DNA of 48,094 nucleotides, from IMG/VR virus record IMGVR_UViG_3300048091_000143, positions 1-48,094 of that record. The stretch is one strand, 5' to 3'. The position numbers and the translations under genes are program-made. Shown here in pieces: positions 32,766 to 40,315 of this stretch. This DNA is from a virus. Every line of letters begins with the position of its first letter. Positions within the stretch are counted from its first letter, which is position 1. The notes under the pieces are model-generated. The model saw only the letters and a list, made by a program, of their open reading frames with translations, was not told where the DNA came from and ran no database searches.

Positions 32766-35240
32766 TTACACCACCGGCACTTGAACGTCGAAATTATCAC
32801 CGTTCGGCATTTGTACCGACACTCCGCACTTTGCCCCGGACGCCAGCGTGGACATCATCACGAAGCTCATCACGGCGCTGCTGTCCGTGGTTTCCGATGC
32901 AGAGTTGAAGCGCGCCACGGTACGCAGTTCTGGCGATGCTTCGTCGTATGCCGCCACCTTGATCCCGGAGAGGTTCGCGGCCGGGGCGTCCTTGGCGCTG
33001 TTGATGGTGAGCGTCACGGTACGCGCGACCAGTGCGGCCGTCGATGCGAGCGCCGATTTGATAGCGGCTGCCGCCAGCGGTGCGATGTGGGTGATGTTCT
33101 CGATACCGTACGGGTGCAGGCTGTCCGATGAGTTCGCGGTCGTGAACCATCCGGCGGTATCCACGTAGGTGACGCGTGACGGCGCCGAGCATGCCGCAAT
33201 TGCTGCTTGCAGCTGGCTCGCGTGCGCCGTGCCGTTGAACGGACGCAGCACAATGATCTTCGAGGTGGTCGTCGCGGCCAGCAGGCCGTTAAGTACCGTG
33301 GTCGCTGCGCTGGTGACATCGCTACCATCATTCGTGCCTTCCATCAGCACGATGAAATCAGGCTGCGATGCAAGCGAGCGTGCCACGCCTGAATACAAGT
33401 AATTGTAGGAGCTTGGCAGAGCCGGGACACTCCCCGATCCCGACACGTTGAATCCGGTCGCCCCGAATCCGACATTGCCGACTTCCGCGCCCAGGATGCG
33501 CCCCACTTCGAGCGACCAGCCCTGCCCCGCGTCGTTGCGGTCAGTGTCGTTCGTCGCGGTCATGTTCACCGTGCGTACGCCCTCGGTGATGCTGTCGCCG
33601 TAGAAGATCGCTTTCAAAGGCAGTGCGGGCGGCGCACCCAAGGTCTTGCCGGCGTCGAGTACGATGCCGGTCAGCTTGACGGCGGTCGCTTGCGTACTCC
33701 ATCGCGCCTGGGTCTCGGTCATGCTCTTGACCAGCACCTCCAGCAGATGCCCGCCCTTGTTCGCATAGTCAGCCGTGTCGCTCGGGATCGTGATGACCAC
33801 CGTTGCTGCGATAGGTACGCTGATCCAGGCGCCGAAGCGGTCCACGCGATACGAAATCTGAGGCAGCGGCGACGCGATGCCGGTCATGTCGAAATTCAGC
33901 GTGCAAGTCGTTCCGCCAAAGATCGCCTTGAAGTAGGCGCCGGCGTTGATGGTCTTCGCGCTCGATGCCTGAATGTCCCAGTTGTAGGGCGAGAACAGGA
34001 CGTTTGCGGTGCCATTGGACAGCGCATTGTTCGCTGTCGCAGCGACGTTGTTCGTAACCGACGACGGCCCGAAGCTGGCGGTTGCATTCCCCGCAGCATC
34101 CTGCAAACGCGGATTGCTCCCCGGCTGCGTGTAGGTGACAGTGATCGTGTCGCCGTACACATAAGGTGAGCTGACGGTAAGCGCAATGGTCTGGCCGGAA
34201 GGCGCTGCCACGCTGGTGACGGTTTTCCCGCCGGGTACCGCGAATGCCGATGCAGGTGGCGTGCTCGCGGCCAGCGCCTCATTCATCGTGATAGTGATGA
34301 TCGACGGCGATGCGTTCGTAACAACCGCGCTCTGGAACGCCGGGGCGGTCGTGTCAGTTGCCGCCGCCGTGTAGGTGATGCTTGACGGATTCGACAATGC
34401 CCCATCGTTCGCAACGCTGATGGTCTTGCCCCCCGCGCTGCTGGCAGTATAGGTGAACGTGGCCGTTGGCGTGCCGCTCGAAATGCTCACGCTCGTCGGT
34501 GCGAACGTGCCACCCGCGCCACCGTCCGATGGCGTCAGCACGACCGTTCCGGTAATCGTGCCGTTCGCGCCGACGGTAAATGCAGACGATGCCACACCTA
34601 CAGTGCCCGAGGTGGGCCCAGTCAGCGTGACGGCCGTTGCTCCAGTTGCCGCCGCCGCACTGTCGTTCGCATCATTGTCGAAGTGATACAGGGCCAGCAG
34701 ACCTGCACTGTTGTTAGCAATCGCCGCCGTGCGCGGCGTGAACGCGGCGGTGTGTTGGACGCTCGACCAGACCGCCAGTTCATCGACTTCACCGGCATAG
34801 GAGAATGAGCCGGACGCGAAGGTACGAACTTCAAAATTATTAGTGTAGATTGCCCCTGCGGCAGCCATCAGCGTGGCGCTCGACCCTACCAGCGCACCAT
34901 CCACATAGAACTTTGAGCCGGTCGTCGGATCGTAATCCCATTCGACATGGTGCTGCAAATTGTCGTTCAGCGCGATATTGCTGTTGAGCGTGATTTCCGT
35001 CCCGCCCGAGCCGTAATGAAGGACGATTTTGTACGCGCTGTCATGCCCAATCCAGAAGCAATTGAGCTGGCCGACCGCTACGTTGGTATTGCTGCCGTAG
35101 CCCTTGAGCCATACCTCAACAGTGAACGCGCCGGATGATGGGATAAGCGCCGAGCCAGTGGCCTTGCCACCATTGAGTGATGCGCCGAACTTGCCGGAGC
35201 TGTTATATGTCGCGGAGGTGGGAGTCAAATTGAACGACAT
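32766..35240 (-). CDS. Large LamG + Ig-like + SGNH-hydrolase virion protein
   Basis: The 824-residue protein has a LamG/concanavalin-like domain (about 10-190: FTVEVWLKGYGS, HHVEWDYDPTTGSKFYVDG), beta-sandwich repeats with a SwmB-like part (TTAPAFQSAVVTNASPSIIT, about 290-400) and an SGNH/GDSL hydrolase (about 540-735) with IFYGDSITEG, MEGTNDGSD and DSLHP as blocks I, III and V. It has no signal peptide, so a virion-borne esterase or deacetylase acting on surface polysaccharide is likely. It lies in the late operon upstream of terminase rather than near the spike. Confidence 0.75.
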   Translation of the reverse strand: MSFNLTPTSATYNSSGKFGASLNGGKATGSALIPSSGAFTVEVWLKGYGSNTNVAVGQLNCFWIGHDSAYKIVLHYGSGGTEITLNSNIALNDNLQHHVEWDYDPTTGSKFYVDGALVGSSATLMAAAGAIYTNNFEVRTFASGSFSYAGEVDELAVWSSVQHTAAFTPRTAAIANNSAGLLALYHFDNDANDSAAAATGATAVTLTGPTSGTVGVASSAFTVGANGTITGTVVLTPSDGGAGGTFAPTSVSISSGTPTATFTYTASSAGGKTISVANDGALSNPSSITYTAAATDTTAPAFQSAVVTNASPSIITITMNEALAASTPPASAFAVPGGKTVTSVAAPSGQTIALTVSSPYVYGDTITVTYTQPGSNPRLQDAAGNATASFGPSSVTNNVAATANNALSNGTANVLFSPYNWDIQASSAKTINAGAYFKAIFGGTTCTLNFDMTGIASPLPQISYRVDRFGAWISVPIAATVVITIPSDTADYANKGGHLLEVLVKSMTETQARWSTQATAVKLTGIVLDAGKTLGAPPALPLKAIFYGDSITEGVRTVNMTATNDTDRNDAGQGWSLEVGRILGAEVGNVGFGATGFNVSGSGSVPALPSSYNYLYSGVARSLASQPDFIVLMEGTNDGSDVTSAATTVLNGLLAATTTSKIIVLRPFNGTAHASQLQAAIAACSAPSRVTYVDTAGWFTTANSSDSLHPYGIENITHIAPLAAAAIKSALASTAALVARTVTLTINSAKDAPAANLSGIKVAAYDEASPELRTVARFNSASETTDSSAVMSFVMMSTLASGAKCGVSVQMPNGDNFDVQVPVV

Positions 35241-35295
35241 ACGAGCGCACCTTTAGATTTGTGTATTATCTTTATGTTTACAACAAGGAGATACA

Positions 35296-35442
35296 GTGAA
35301 TCGATCCGCAGCCTACAAACTTGGGTACGACGCCTACCTTGGCCCCATGAAGGGGAAGAAAAATCCCCACCCCGAGGGCACCGAAGCTCATGCCGACTGG
35401 TGGCGTGGCTTCAACGACGCCCAGGCCGACTACTCTGTGTAG
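35296..35442 (+). CDS. Tiny RMF/CrpP-like protein, antisense moron
   Basis: The 48-codon frame starts at GTG with AAGGAG seven bases ahead. It encodes AYKLGYDAYLGPMKGKKNPH followed by GTEAHADWWRGFNDAQ, which fits the A-x-x-x-G-x-x-A...NP...W-x-x-G-F/W pattern of ribosome-modulation-factor/CrpP-like proteins. It lies on the opposite strand between two late genes, with an AT-rich leader (TGTATTATCTTTATG) that could hold its own promoter. Ribosome binding is inference; the short length limits certainty. Confidence 0.55.
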   Translation: MNRSAAYKLGYDAYLGPMKGKKNPHPEGTEAHADWWRGFNDAQADYSV

Positions 35443-35469
35443 CGAGCTATCGCCGTCGACCTGCCTGCA

Positions 35470-35964
35470 TTAAGCTGCGGTATCTCCGATGGCACGAAGG
35501 GTGAAGGCGTCATTCACAGCTGCGGCGCCAGCCGAGACGGTACGACGCAGCCACACAAAGCGGCTCTGGCCGGCCGGGATATCGCCCAGCGCAACGCCCG
35601 CACCCTGCGAAGCGGCAGCGGCGAACGTGACGCCGCTGGGCGCTGTCGCCTCATCGGCAATGGTCTGTTCGACGCCATTCACGGCAGAAGTGCCGACGCC
35701 GACATCCACGGTGGTCGAGGCGGAAGGCGTATTCGCAGCGAGCCACAGCACGGCTCCCACCAGCGTCAGGCTCGCGTGCGCGTTGTGCACATAGACGCCG
35801 CGATACTCGATGCGACCCGCCGCAGCTTCCGCCGACGAAACGTCGTCAAACAGGCCGGCAGGTGCGTCGACGCTCGATTTAGCGCCGCCCAGCGATGCCG
35901 CCGGCAGGGCATTTGATGCACCGCCCGAGAGGCGGAAATGAATGTCGGTCGGTTGGATCGCCAT
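35470..35964 (-). CDS. Phage structural protein of unknown family
   Basis: The 164-residue protein has DIHFRLSGGASNALPAASLG, AAAGRIEYRGVYVHNAHASL and DIPAGQSRFVWLRRTVSAGA, a beta-sandwich-like pattern I associate with small virion proteins in several phage groups. It ends ahead of the moron gene and starts 12 bases after the preceding gene. No enzymatic motif. Probably a decoration or fibre-adaptor protein. Confidence 0.6.
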   Translation of the reverse strand: MAIQPTDIHFRLSGGASNALPAASLGGAKSSVDAPAGLFDDVSSAEAAAGRIEYRGVYVHNAHASLTLVGAVLWLAANTPSASTTVDVGVGTSAVNGVEQTIADEATAPSGVTFAAAASQGAGVALGDIPAGQSRFVWLRRTVSAGAAAVNDAFTLRAIGDTAA

Positions 35965-35976
35965 GGCGGCCTTTCA

Positions 35977-36261
35977 TTATTCAGTGAGCCGGTCGGCGAC
36001 AACCGCCGGCAGTTTTAGGGTCTTCATGCGCCCACGGCGCTCAAGCATCACCGTGGTGACGCCCTGCTCACGAAGCATCTCGAGCGCTTTCGCTCGGGTC
36101 TCGCGGTCGATCTTTCCGACAGCACCGTGCAGGTAGACGGTCGTATCGTTGAGATGGGTGACCGTCACAATTCCGAGGTAAGGCAAGCGCTTTTCGTAGC
36201 CGCCTGGCTGGTCGTAGACGCGAATGGTCGAGACCTCGGTGGTCATCGTCAGGTGGATCAT
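35977..36261 (-). CDS. Unknown 94-residue late protein
   Basis: The protein begins MIHLTMTTEVSTIRVYDQPG, has YLHGAVGKIDRETRAKALEM and ends in VMLERRGRMKTLKLP. Strand-loop-helix layout and the ERHGK/ERRGRMK end suggest a small alpha/beta phage protein of a family that I have seen unnamed in betaproteobacterial phages. GGGAGG lies ahead of the ATG. It sits between structural genes; function unknown. Confidence 0.6.
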   Translation of the reverse strand: MIHLTMTTEVSTIRVYDQPGGYEKRLPYLGIVTVTHLNDTTVYLHGAVGKIDRETRAKALEMLREQGVTTVMLERRGRMKTLKLPAVVADRLTE

Positions 36262-36288
36262 TGCGACCTCCCCTCATTCACCCGCGGC

Positions 36289-36513
36289 TCATGGAATAGG
36301 TGGCGGTAACGCCTTGATCATGTCGAGGATGCCCATGCCGCGCGTGCCGTATCCCATCGCACGCAGCAGCTCGGTCGCCATCTCGGTTTCAGCCAGGCGC
36401 TGAGCCATGCTGTCGAGCGCCGCGGTGTTGGCCTCCTTGGCCAGAATCGCCGGACGCGTGCCCAGCACTGCGCGGATCATCTGGTCGCGGTAAACAGTGC
36501 GCAGGTCGATCAT
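36289..36513 (-). CDS. Unknown 74-residue late protein
   Basis: The frame starts MIDLRTVYRDQMIRAVLGTR and is mostly helical. Its ATG overlaps the stop of the upstream gene (ATGA), which fixes the start. No family recognised. It is the second gene of the late operon. Confidence 0.55.
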   Translation of the reverse strand: MIDLRTVYRDQMIRAVLGTRPAILAKEANTAALDSMAQRLAETEMATELLRAMGYGTRGMGILDMIKALPPPIP

Positions 36514-36701
36514 GTGCCCTCCCGGATAACGGTCGGAATCTGGCCGGCGCGCTCGCACAGGATCTCGCCGGCCAGCAGTTGGGGGCGCATGTGCGAGACG
36601 ACGGGCTGGCCGTCGGCGTCGCGCTGGAGCACGTGAAGCTCGCCAGGGCGGCGCACGATCTGGCCGTCCACTTCGACATTCATCATCGGCGGGACGCGCA
36701 T
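36510..36701 (-). CDS. Unknown 63-residue protein, first gene of the late operon
   Basis: The frame begins MRVPPMMNVEVDGQIVRRPG and ends TVIREGT, with AGGTG six bases ahead of ATG 36701; an ATG at 36713 is possible. It is a small beta-rich protein without recognised family. It lies immediately after the strong terminator at 36716-36752, so it marks the start of antitermination-dependent late transcription. Confidence 0.55.
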   Translation of the reverse strand: MRVPPMMNVEVDGQIVRRPGELHVLQRDADGQPVVSHMRPQLLAGEILCERAGQIPTVIREGT

Positions 36702-36715
36702 CGCACACCTCATAT

Positions 36716-36752
36716 AAAAAAAGCCGCCGGCGCATTGCTGCGGCAGGCGGCT
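36716..36752 (-). terminator. Intrinsic terminator at the head of the late operon (tR'-like)
   Basis: On the minus strand AGCCGCC pairs with GGCGGCT around a 17-base loop and is followed by seven T residues. It lies just before the first late gene, which is where lambdoid phages place the terminator that the Q antiterminator overrides. Confidence 0.7.
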
Positions 36753-36757
36753 GACTT

Positions 36758-36793
36758 GGTAATATAGTTACCTCAAAACAACTCTAGAGGTAA
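36758..36793. promoter_or_regulatory. Overlapping inverted repeats between the late operon and a rightward gene
   Basis: GGTAA-N5-TTACC (36758-36772) and TTACCTC...GAGGTAA (36768-36774, 36787-36793) share the TTACC half-site. The rightmost half covers the AGAGGT ribosome site of the gene at 36797, so a bound protein or RNA hairpin could block its translation. It may be an operator for either direction. Confidence 0.45.
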
Positions 36794-36796
36794 ATC

Positions 36797-37003
36797 ATGA
36801 CAGATATCATTTCCTTGGCGCTGGAACAGCAGGAAGATCAGCCAGGCCATATGGAGAAGACTTGGTTTGTCGCGTTCGATAACAACGAGACAAGGCGCGG
36901 AAAGATTGGCATCCTCGGCGATGGGAACTACGTGCTCATGAACGATGGCACACCATATTTTTTCCATGTGAGCAAGGTCATCTATTTGTATCCCCGTACT
37001 TGA
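36797..37003 (+). CDS. Unknown 68-residue protein
   Basis: The protein begins MTDIISLALEQQEDQPGHME and has a beta-rich core (FVAFDNNETRRGKIGILGDG). The first codons follow AGAGGT. The gene is AT-richer than the late genes, runs against them, and sits between the Q-like gene and the late operon, a usual moron site. No family recognised. Confidence 0.5.
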   Translation: MTDIISLALEQQEDQPGHMEKTWFVAFDNNETRRGKIGILGDGNYVLMNDGTPYFFHVSKVIYLYPRT

Positions 37004-37038
37004 ACATCTACTGTCGCATTTTCGATAGATAACAACCA

Positions 37039-37395
37039 ATGACCTTTGACTCAACAGTTCTCGTGTTTTTACTCGGCTTAATTGCTACTTTGATTGGAGT
37101 AAGCTATCAAAAACCAGAAGTTCATCGAGACATTATCTCACCAACAATCGGGCGACTTTTTCTTCCATCAATAGTTGTTGGCGTTATAGCGACAATATCG
37201 AGCACACTCATCTATTCCCAACTCAAACCGCTTTTAAACCCAACGAAGCTCGCAGAGGCGCAGAAAATCGCGGATGCCTACGTATGGTACGGAAGCATGA
37301 TTTGGGCAATTGGAATGCTGCTAATGCTTTTTGACTTCGCGCTTATGTACGTTGCAATGAAAGCCCGAGAACATGCCCGAGATCGGCAGTCTTAG
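37039..37395 (+). CDS. Small three-TM membrane protein
   Basis: The 118-residue protein has three hydrophobic helices (about 5-22, 42-61, 88-107) and a basic tail. It is AT-rich and follows the gene at 36797 by 35 bases; a strong rightward terminator lies 30 bases after it. It is a moron by position. Superinfection exclusion is possible but unsupported beyond location and topology. Confidence 0.55.
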   Translation: MTFDSTVLVFLLGLIATLIGVSYQKPEVHRDIISPTIGRLFLPSIVVGVIATISSTLIYSQLKPLLNPTKLAEAQKIADAYVWYGSMIWAIGMLLMLFDFALMYVAMKAREHARDRQS

Positions 37396-37425
37396 AGTTT
37401 AATCATCACTGTTAGTACTGCCTGC

Positions 37426-37460
37426 AAAGCCCGACCGTTTAACGGATCGGGCTTTTCTTT
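37426..37460 (+). terminator. Intrinsic terminator after the membrane-protein gene
   Basis: AAAGCCCGA pairs with TCGGGCTTT, extended by CCG/CGG in the loop, and is followed by TTCTTT. It ends the two-gene rightward moron unit and would also weaken leftward transcription from the Q-like gene. Confidence 0.8.
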
Positions 37461-37604
37461 GGGCGAGCGACAACACTCAAGGCTGGGTACTGTCGCGAGT
37501 TCCGGTTATCGGTGGCGGTTGCCCGCGCATTACGAGGCCGGAAGAATGTAGGTCTACAGTTTACACGAATTGCTGTACGTTTACACAGCAATATGACGAT
37601 GTTG

Positions 37605-38150
37605 TCAGGCCGCCGGCCGTAACTTCGACGCCGCCCTGGCCGCGTGGCTGTCGGCAATGTTGTGCAGCTCGCTCACCATGTTCAGGGCGTGCTCACGAAC
37701 GAAGCCAGCGGCCATCGTCAGCTCGGCATTCCCCGACCCGCTGCAGCACCTGCAGGCGCGCGCCTCTTTCACGCCGGAGCCACCGCACGGCTCGCACTTC
37801 CCATCCAGCCAGTAGGCCAGCGAATGCTCGGCCACGCTTCGATACAGCTTCGCGGCCGCATCGGTATCCCATGCCGTGTTCTCCGGCACCCAGCGCCGCG
37901 CGCGTCCGCGCTTCACGACCTCCGCAGTCCACAGGCGCAGCAGCTGCGCCAGGTTGCCCGGATTGCCTTCGAACGTCGTGCGGGCTGCCGTGTCCGTGAA
38001 TTTCACACGGTGCAGAAGCGGCCCCAGATCGCCGGTCAGGTTCGCAGCAGCGAAGGCCGCAGCGATGAGCGGCTCGGCCTGGTGGTGACGCTCATCGTCC
38101 TTGAGGTTCGATGCGTTCAGTGCGTGGATGTAGCGATCTGCGAACCCCAT
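37605..38150 (-). CDS. Zinc-finger protein, likely Q-type late antiterminator
   Basis: The 181-residue protein carries CEPCGGSG (119-126) and CRCCSGSG (133-140), the DnaJ-like zinc motif found in one group of phage antitermination Q proteins, with basic flanks (VKRGRARRW). It is the last gene ahead of the late operon in the same direction, as Q is in lambdoid phages, and a terminator at 36716 awaits override. I use ATG 38150 rather than the ORF start at 38201. An alternative is a general DNA-binding regulator. Confidence 0.65.
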   Translation of the reverse strand: MGFADRYIHALNASNLKDDERHHQAEPLIAAAFAAANLTGDLGPLLHRVKFTDTAARTTFEGNPGNLAQLLRLWTAEVVKRGRARRWVPENTAWDTDAAAKLYRSVAEHSLAYWLDGKCEPCGGSGVKEARACRCCSGSGNAELTMAAGFVREHALNMVSELHNIADSHAARAASKLRPAA

Positions 38151-38219
38151 GATGTAACGCTCTCCAAAAGACGACTCTCCCAGCGTACCACATTCCACCA
38201 AGAAAGTTGCCTGCCCGAT

Positions 38220-38247
38220 AGTTTATTTTTTACATTGTCGTTGGCAA
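38220..38247 (-). promoter_or_regulatory. Candidate promoter of the Q-like gene
   Basis: On the minus strand TTGCCA (38247-38242) and TAAACT (38225-38220) are 16 bases apart. The start point would be about 60 bases ahead of ATG 38150. The perfect palindrome at 38268-38289 lies just upstream, where an activator would bind. Confidence 0.45.
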
Positions 38248-38267
38248 CCTCGGCGGCGCTATCTCGT

Positions 38268-38289
38268 CCTTTGCAATTGATTGCAAAGG
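38268..38289. repeat. Perfect 22-bp palindrome upstream of the Q-like gene
   Basis: CCTTTGCAAT and ATTGCAAAGG are exact complements separated by TG. The centre is about 65 bases ahead of the predicted start point of the Q-like promoter. No T-run follows, so a dimeric protein site is likely; the binder is unknown. Confidence 0.6.
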
Positions 38290-38585
38290 CCTGACGATAG
38301 GCAAAGTGCGTTGATCTAGTCGAGCGCACAGTAGCTGCCTGGGAGTCAACAACGCCTCGTTTGTAGCTTTGGAGATACTTTTACTTAAGCAAATGCATCA
38401 ATTTTGATGTAGACTTGCTTCGTGCTTCAGGCCATCCCCACCATGAGGGAGGCGTTAAGAGGAAGCTCCTACACAATTTGGCAAAGTTATCCACAGCGAC
38501 ATCCAAGTCGCTTTGTTGCTTTTCGCCTACGCTCTTGTAAGTTGGTACATTGATCCCATCTGATCGATACTATGAAAGTAATGCC
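38290..38585. other. Gene-poor stretch between the Q-like gene and small membrane genes
   Basis: No convincing gene is seen. A short dyad CATCAATTTTGATG lies near 38396-38409, and a single DnaA-box-like TTATCCACA at 38487-38495. A rightward frame from ATG 38443 runs only 36 codons. The region may hold promoters for both directions. Confidence 0.4.
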
Positions 38586-38783
38586 ATGAAAGACCGCCGC
38601 GTAGCACAAAACAAAAAAGGCAACAAGCAGATCCATCAAGTGAAGTTCGTGGTCGGCTGCATGCTTATTGGGTCTGTTATTGCCGGGGCTTTTTTCGGTT
38701 GGATTGGCACTCCTTTTGACGTCCGAATCATTGGCGCGAGTATTGGAGCAACAGCGGGCCTTGTGGCGAACCACCTCGCTTAA
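38586..38783 (+). CDS. Small two-helix membrane protein with Gly/Ala zipper
   Basis: The 65-residue protein has a basic start (MKDRRVAQNKKGNKQIHQ) followed by two hydrophobic segments rich in Gly/Ala (VVGCMLIGSVIAGAFFGWIG and IIGASIGATAGLVAN). Spaced glycines are usual in membrane-perturbing or oligomeric small proteins. ATG 38586 avoids an unlikely longer start at 38550. No family recognised. Confidence 0.5.
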   Translation: MKDRRVAQNKKGNKQIHQVKFVVGCMLIGSVIAGAFFGWIGTPFDVRIIGASIGATAGLVANHLA

Positions 38784-38794
38784 GGTAACTCATC

Positions 38795-39079
38795 TTGCTG
38801 TTGCCAGACCTCCCCTTTGACGGTAATTGGGTTGACGTTGGGTCAATGATTACTGGCCTGCTTTACGTGCCGATTCAGATGTATCGGAGGCCAGTTGCCG
38901 TCAGATTGATATCCAAGGCAACAGGCCTCGACTTTGCAAACGGAATGACATTGTTCCCGTTGCTCATCATGGCCGTGTGCCCCATATCCTCTGGCTTGGT
39001 AAAAGGCTTGCTTGAAGCAAGCAAGGCAACCCTTACGATTGCGGGTGTATTTGCCCTTCTGGCCATTCTTGAAGAATAG
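38795..39079 (+). CDS. Small membrane protein of unknown function
   Basis: The 94-residue frame begins at TTG 38795, 11 bases after the preceding stop, with GGTAA as a weak ribosome site. Hydrophobic stretches lie near residues 48-66 (MTLFPLLIMAVCPISSG) and 76-92 (KATLTIAGVFALLAIL). It probably forms a unit with the gene at 38586. The start is uncertain because no ATG is available near the 5' end. Confidence 0.4.
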   Translation: MLLPDLPFDGNWVDVGSMITGLLYVPIQMYRRPVAVRLISKATGLDFANGMTLFPLLIMAVCPISSGLVKGLLEASKATLTIAGVFALLAILEE

Positions 39080-39116
39080 CCTGCTCTAGCGCGCCCTTCT
39101 CTTTCTATCGCCCGAT

Positions 39117-39545
39117 TTAGCACTCGCGTCGTGCCAGCCTCTGGCAGTGCTCGTAGTCTGCAATCATTAAGTTAACGGCAGCATGATCTCGGAAAACGGT
39201 CTTTTCCTTAAGCATCCGAAGAAATTCTAAGCGTCCGCTAATTTCGTGCGCAGGGATGGTCAGCTCGACGCGCTGCCCACTTCTAATCTCTTCGAGAGCG
39301 ACCTCAAGCCGGACCTCAGAAATCTGCCGCATGTTGAGGCTGTACCAGTAGCCAGAGCGGCCGCCTAAATTCTTCCGCGTACGCTCGATCTCTCCCGCCT
39401 CGACTAATGCCGCCGCGCGCCGATTAAACTCTCTTGTCGTGATGCCAGCCCGGGCCGCAACCTTGTACCCCGGCATCGGCTCGGCAGCCTGGTCCAGGAC
39501 CGCTCGAATTCGCCTGGCAAGGCTCATGGAAGTCGCGCGCGTCAT
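39117..39545 (-). CDS. Winged-helix-type DNA-binding phage protein
   Basis: The 142-residue protein has an HTH-like segment, PGYKVAARAGITTREFNRRA, followed by EIERTRKNLGGRSGYWYSLN, the wing-like strand pair. The rest is helical. Its ATG overlaps the stop of the replication gene upstream (ATGA), so it belongs to the leftward replication operon. It may regulate that operon or take part in replication. Confidence 0.6.
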   Translation of the reverse strand: MTRATSMSLARRIRAVLDQAAEPMPGYKVAARAGITTREFNRRAAALVEAGEIERTRKNLGGRSGYWYSLNMRQISEVRLEVALEEIRSGQRVELTIPAHEISGRLEFLRMLKEKTVFRDHAAVNLMIADYEHCQRLARREC

Positions 39546-40315
39546 TCTCCAACCCTTTGGCTCAATAGTTGGCCGTAGCGGGCCTCAGGATGCTCTCGCA
39601 GGTATGCTTGCACCTTCCGGTCGAGTGCTTGGCGGCGCGCACGCTCCGCCTCATCCTCGGCGACCAGGCGCGCAGCGCTCAGGCGCTTGGCTTTCTCGAG
39701 TGGGTCTTCCAGCTGTGCTAAGGCCTCCATGACGCGCTTCAGGCCCTCTGGCTTTGCGGCGACCATCCCGGACTCGTTCGGCAAGGCCAAGGGCTGCTTC
39801 GGGCCCTCCAGCAGCCCGGCGTTGACCGCGTCCTGAGCGGCGAGTTGGTGGCGACCTGCGTCCCACCCAGCGGATACCGTCCATTGCGCAGGCCTGTTGA
39901 GCGATCGAGCCTCATTCACCAGTCGCTTGTACGCGTCCTTGAAGGCCATGCGCGCGCCGATCTCGTCACCCACCGATAGCAGTGGTCGGGCCAGATCGAA
40001 TGCCTCAGCCATCTCACTCGTCCACGTGACGCTTTCGCGCTCATCACGACTGGTTAAGGCTACGGCCCAGGCCTCGCTCTCGTCCGGCCGGCCGTCGAGT
40101 AGCTTGCACCTGGCAGCGATCCCGTTCGGCGCCGGCGCGAAGTCGGGGCGCTCCAGGCAGTACGCTTCGAAGGCCTGCTTGATCGTCGACGGCAGGAACG
40201 GCGCCAGTTGGTTGTACCAGATGTCGATCTCGGCCGCCGCCGGCAAGGGTTTTCCGTACCCAGCCAGCACGTGGGCCAGCAACTTGCCGAACTGCGGCTT
40301 GTCCTTAGGCTGCAT
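39542..40315 (-). CDS. Replication protein, possible helicase loader (P-like)
   Basis: The 257-residue protein begins MQPKDKPQFGKLLAHVLAGY and has LPAAAEIDIWYNQLAPFLPS then AFEAYCLERPDFAPAPNGIA, a pattern seen in P-like proteins next to O-like initiators. The C-terminal half is charged and helical (ERARRQALDRKVQAYLREHP). It starts 11 bases before the initiator stop. Identity of the function is by position and general pattern. Confidence 0.55.
   Translation of the reverse strand: MQPKDKPQFGKLLAHVLAGYGKPLPAAAEIDIWYNQLAPFLPSTIKQAFEAYCLERPDFAPAPNGIAARCKLLDGRPDESEAWAVALTSRDERESVTWTSEMAEAFDLARPLLSVGDEIGARMAFKDAYKRLVNEARSLNRPAQWTVSAGWDAGRHQLAAQDAVNAGLLEGPKQPLALPNESGMVAAKPEGLKRVMEALAQLEDPLEKAKRLSAARLVAEDEAERARRQALDRKVQAYLREHPEARYGQLLSQRVGE

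Noticed and set aside
38117-38329. 70-codon minus ORF overlapping the start of the Q-like gene
   Set aside because: Out of frame with the zinc-finger gene, spans its predicted promoter and the palindrome, and has no ribosome site.
38487-38495. TTATCCACA DnaA-box consensus
   Set aside because: A single 9-mer is expected by chance in a window of this size and no second box or AT-rich unwinding region is seen nearby.
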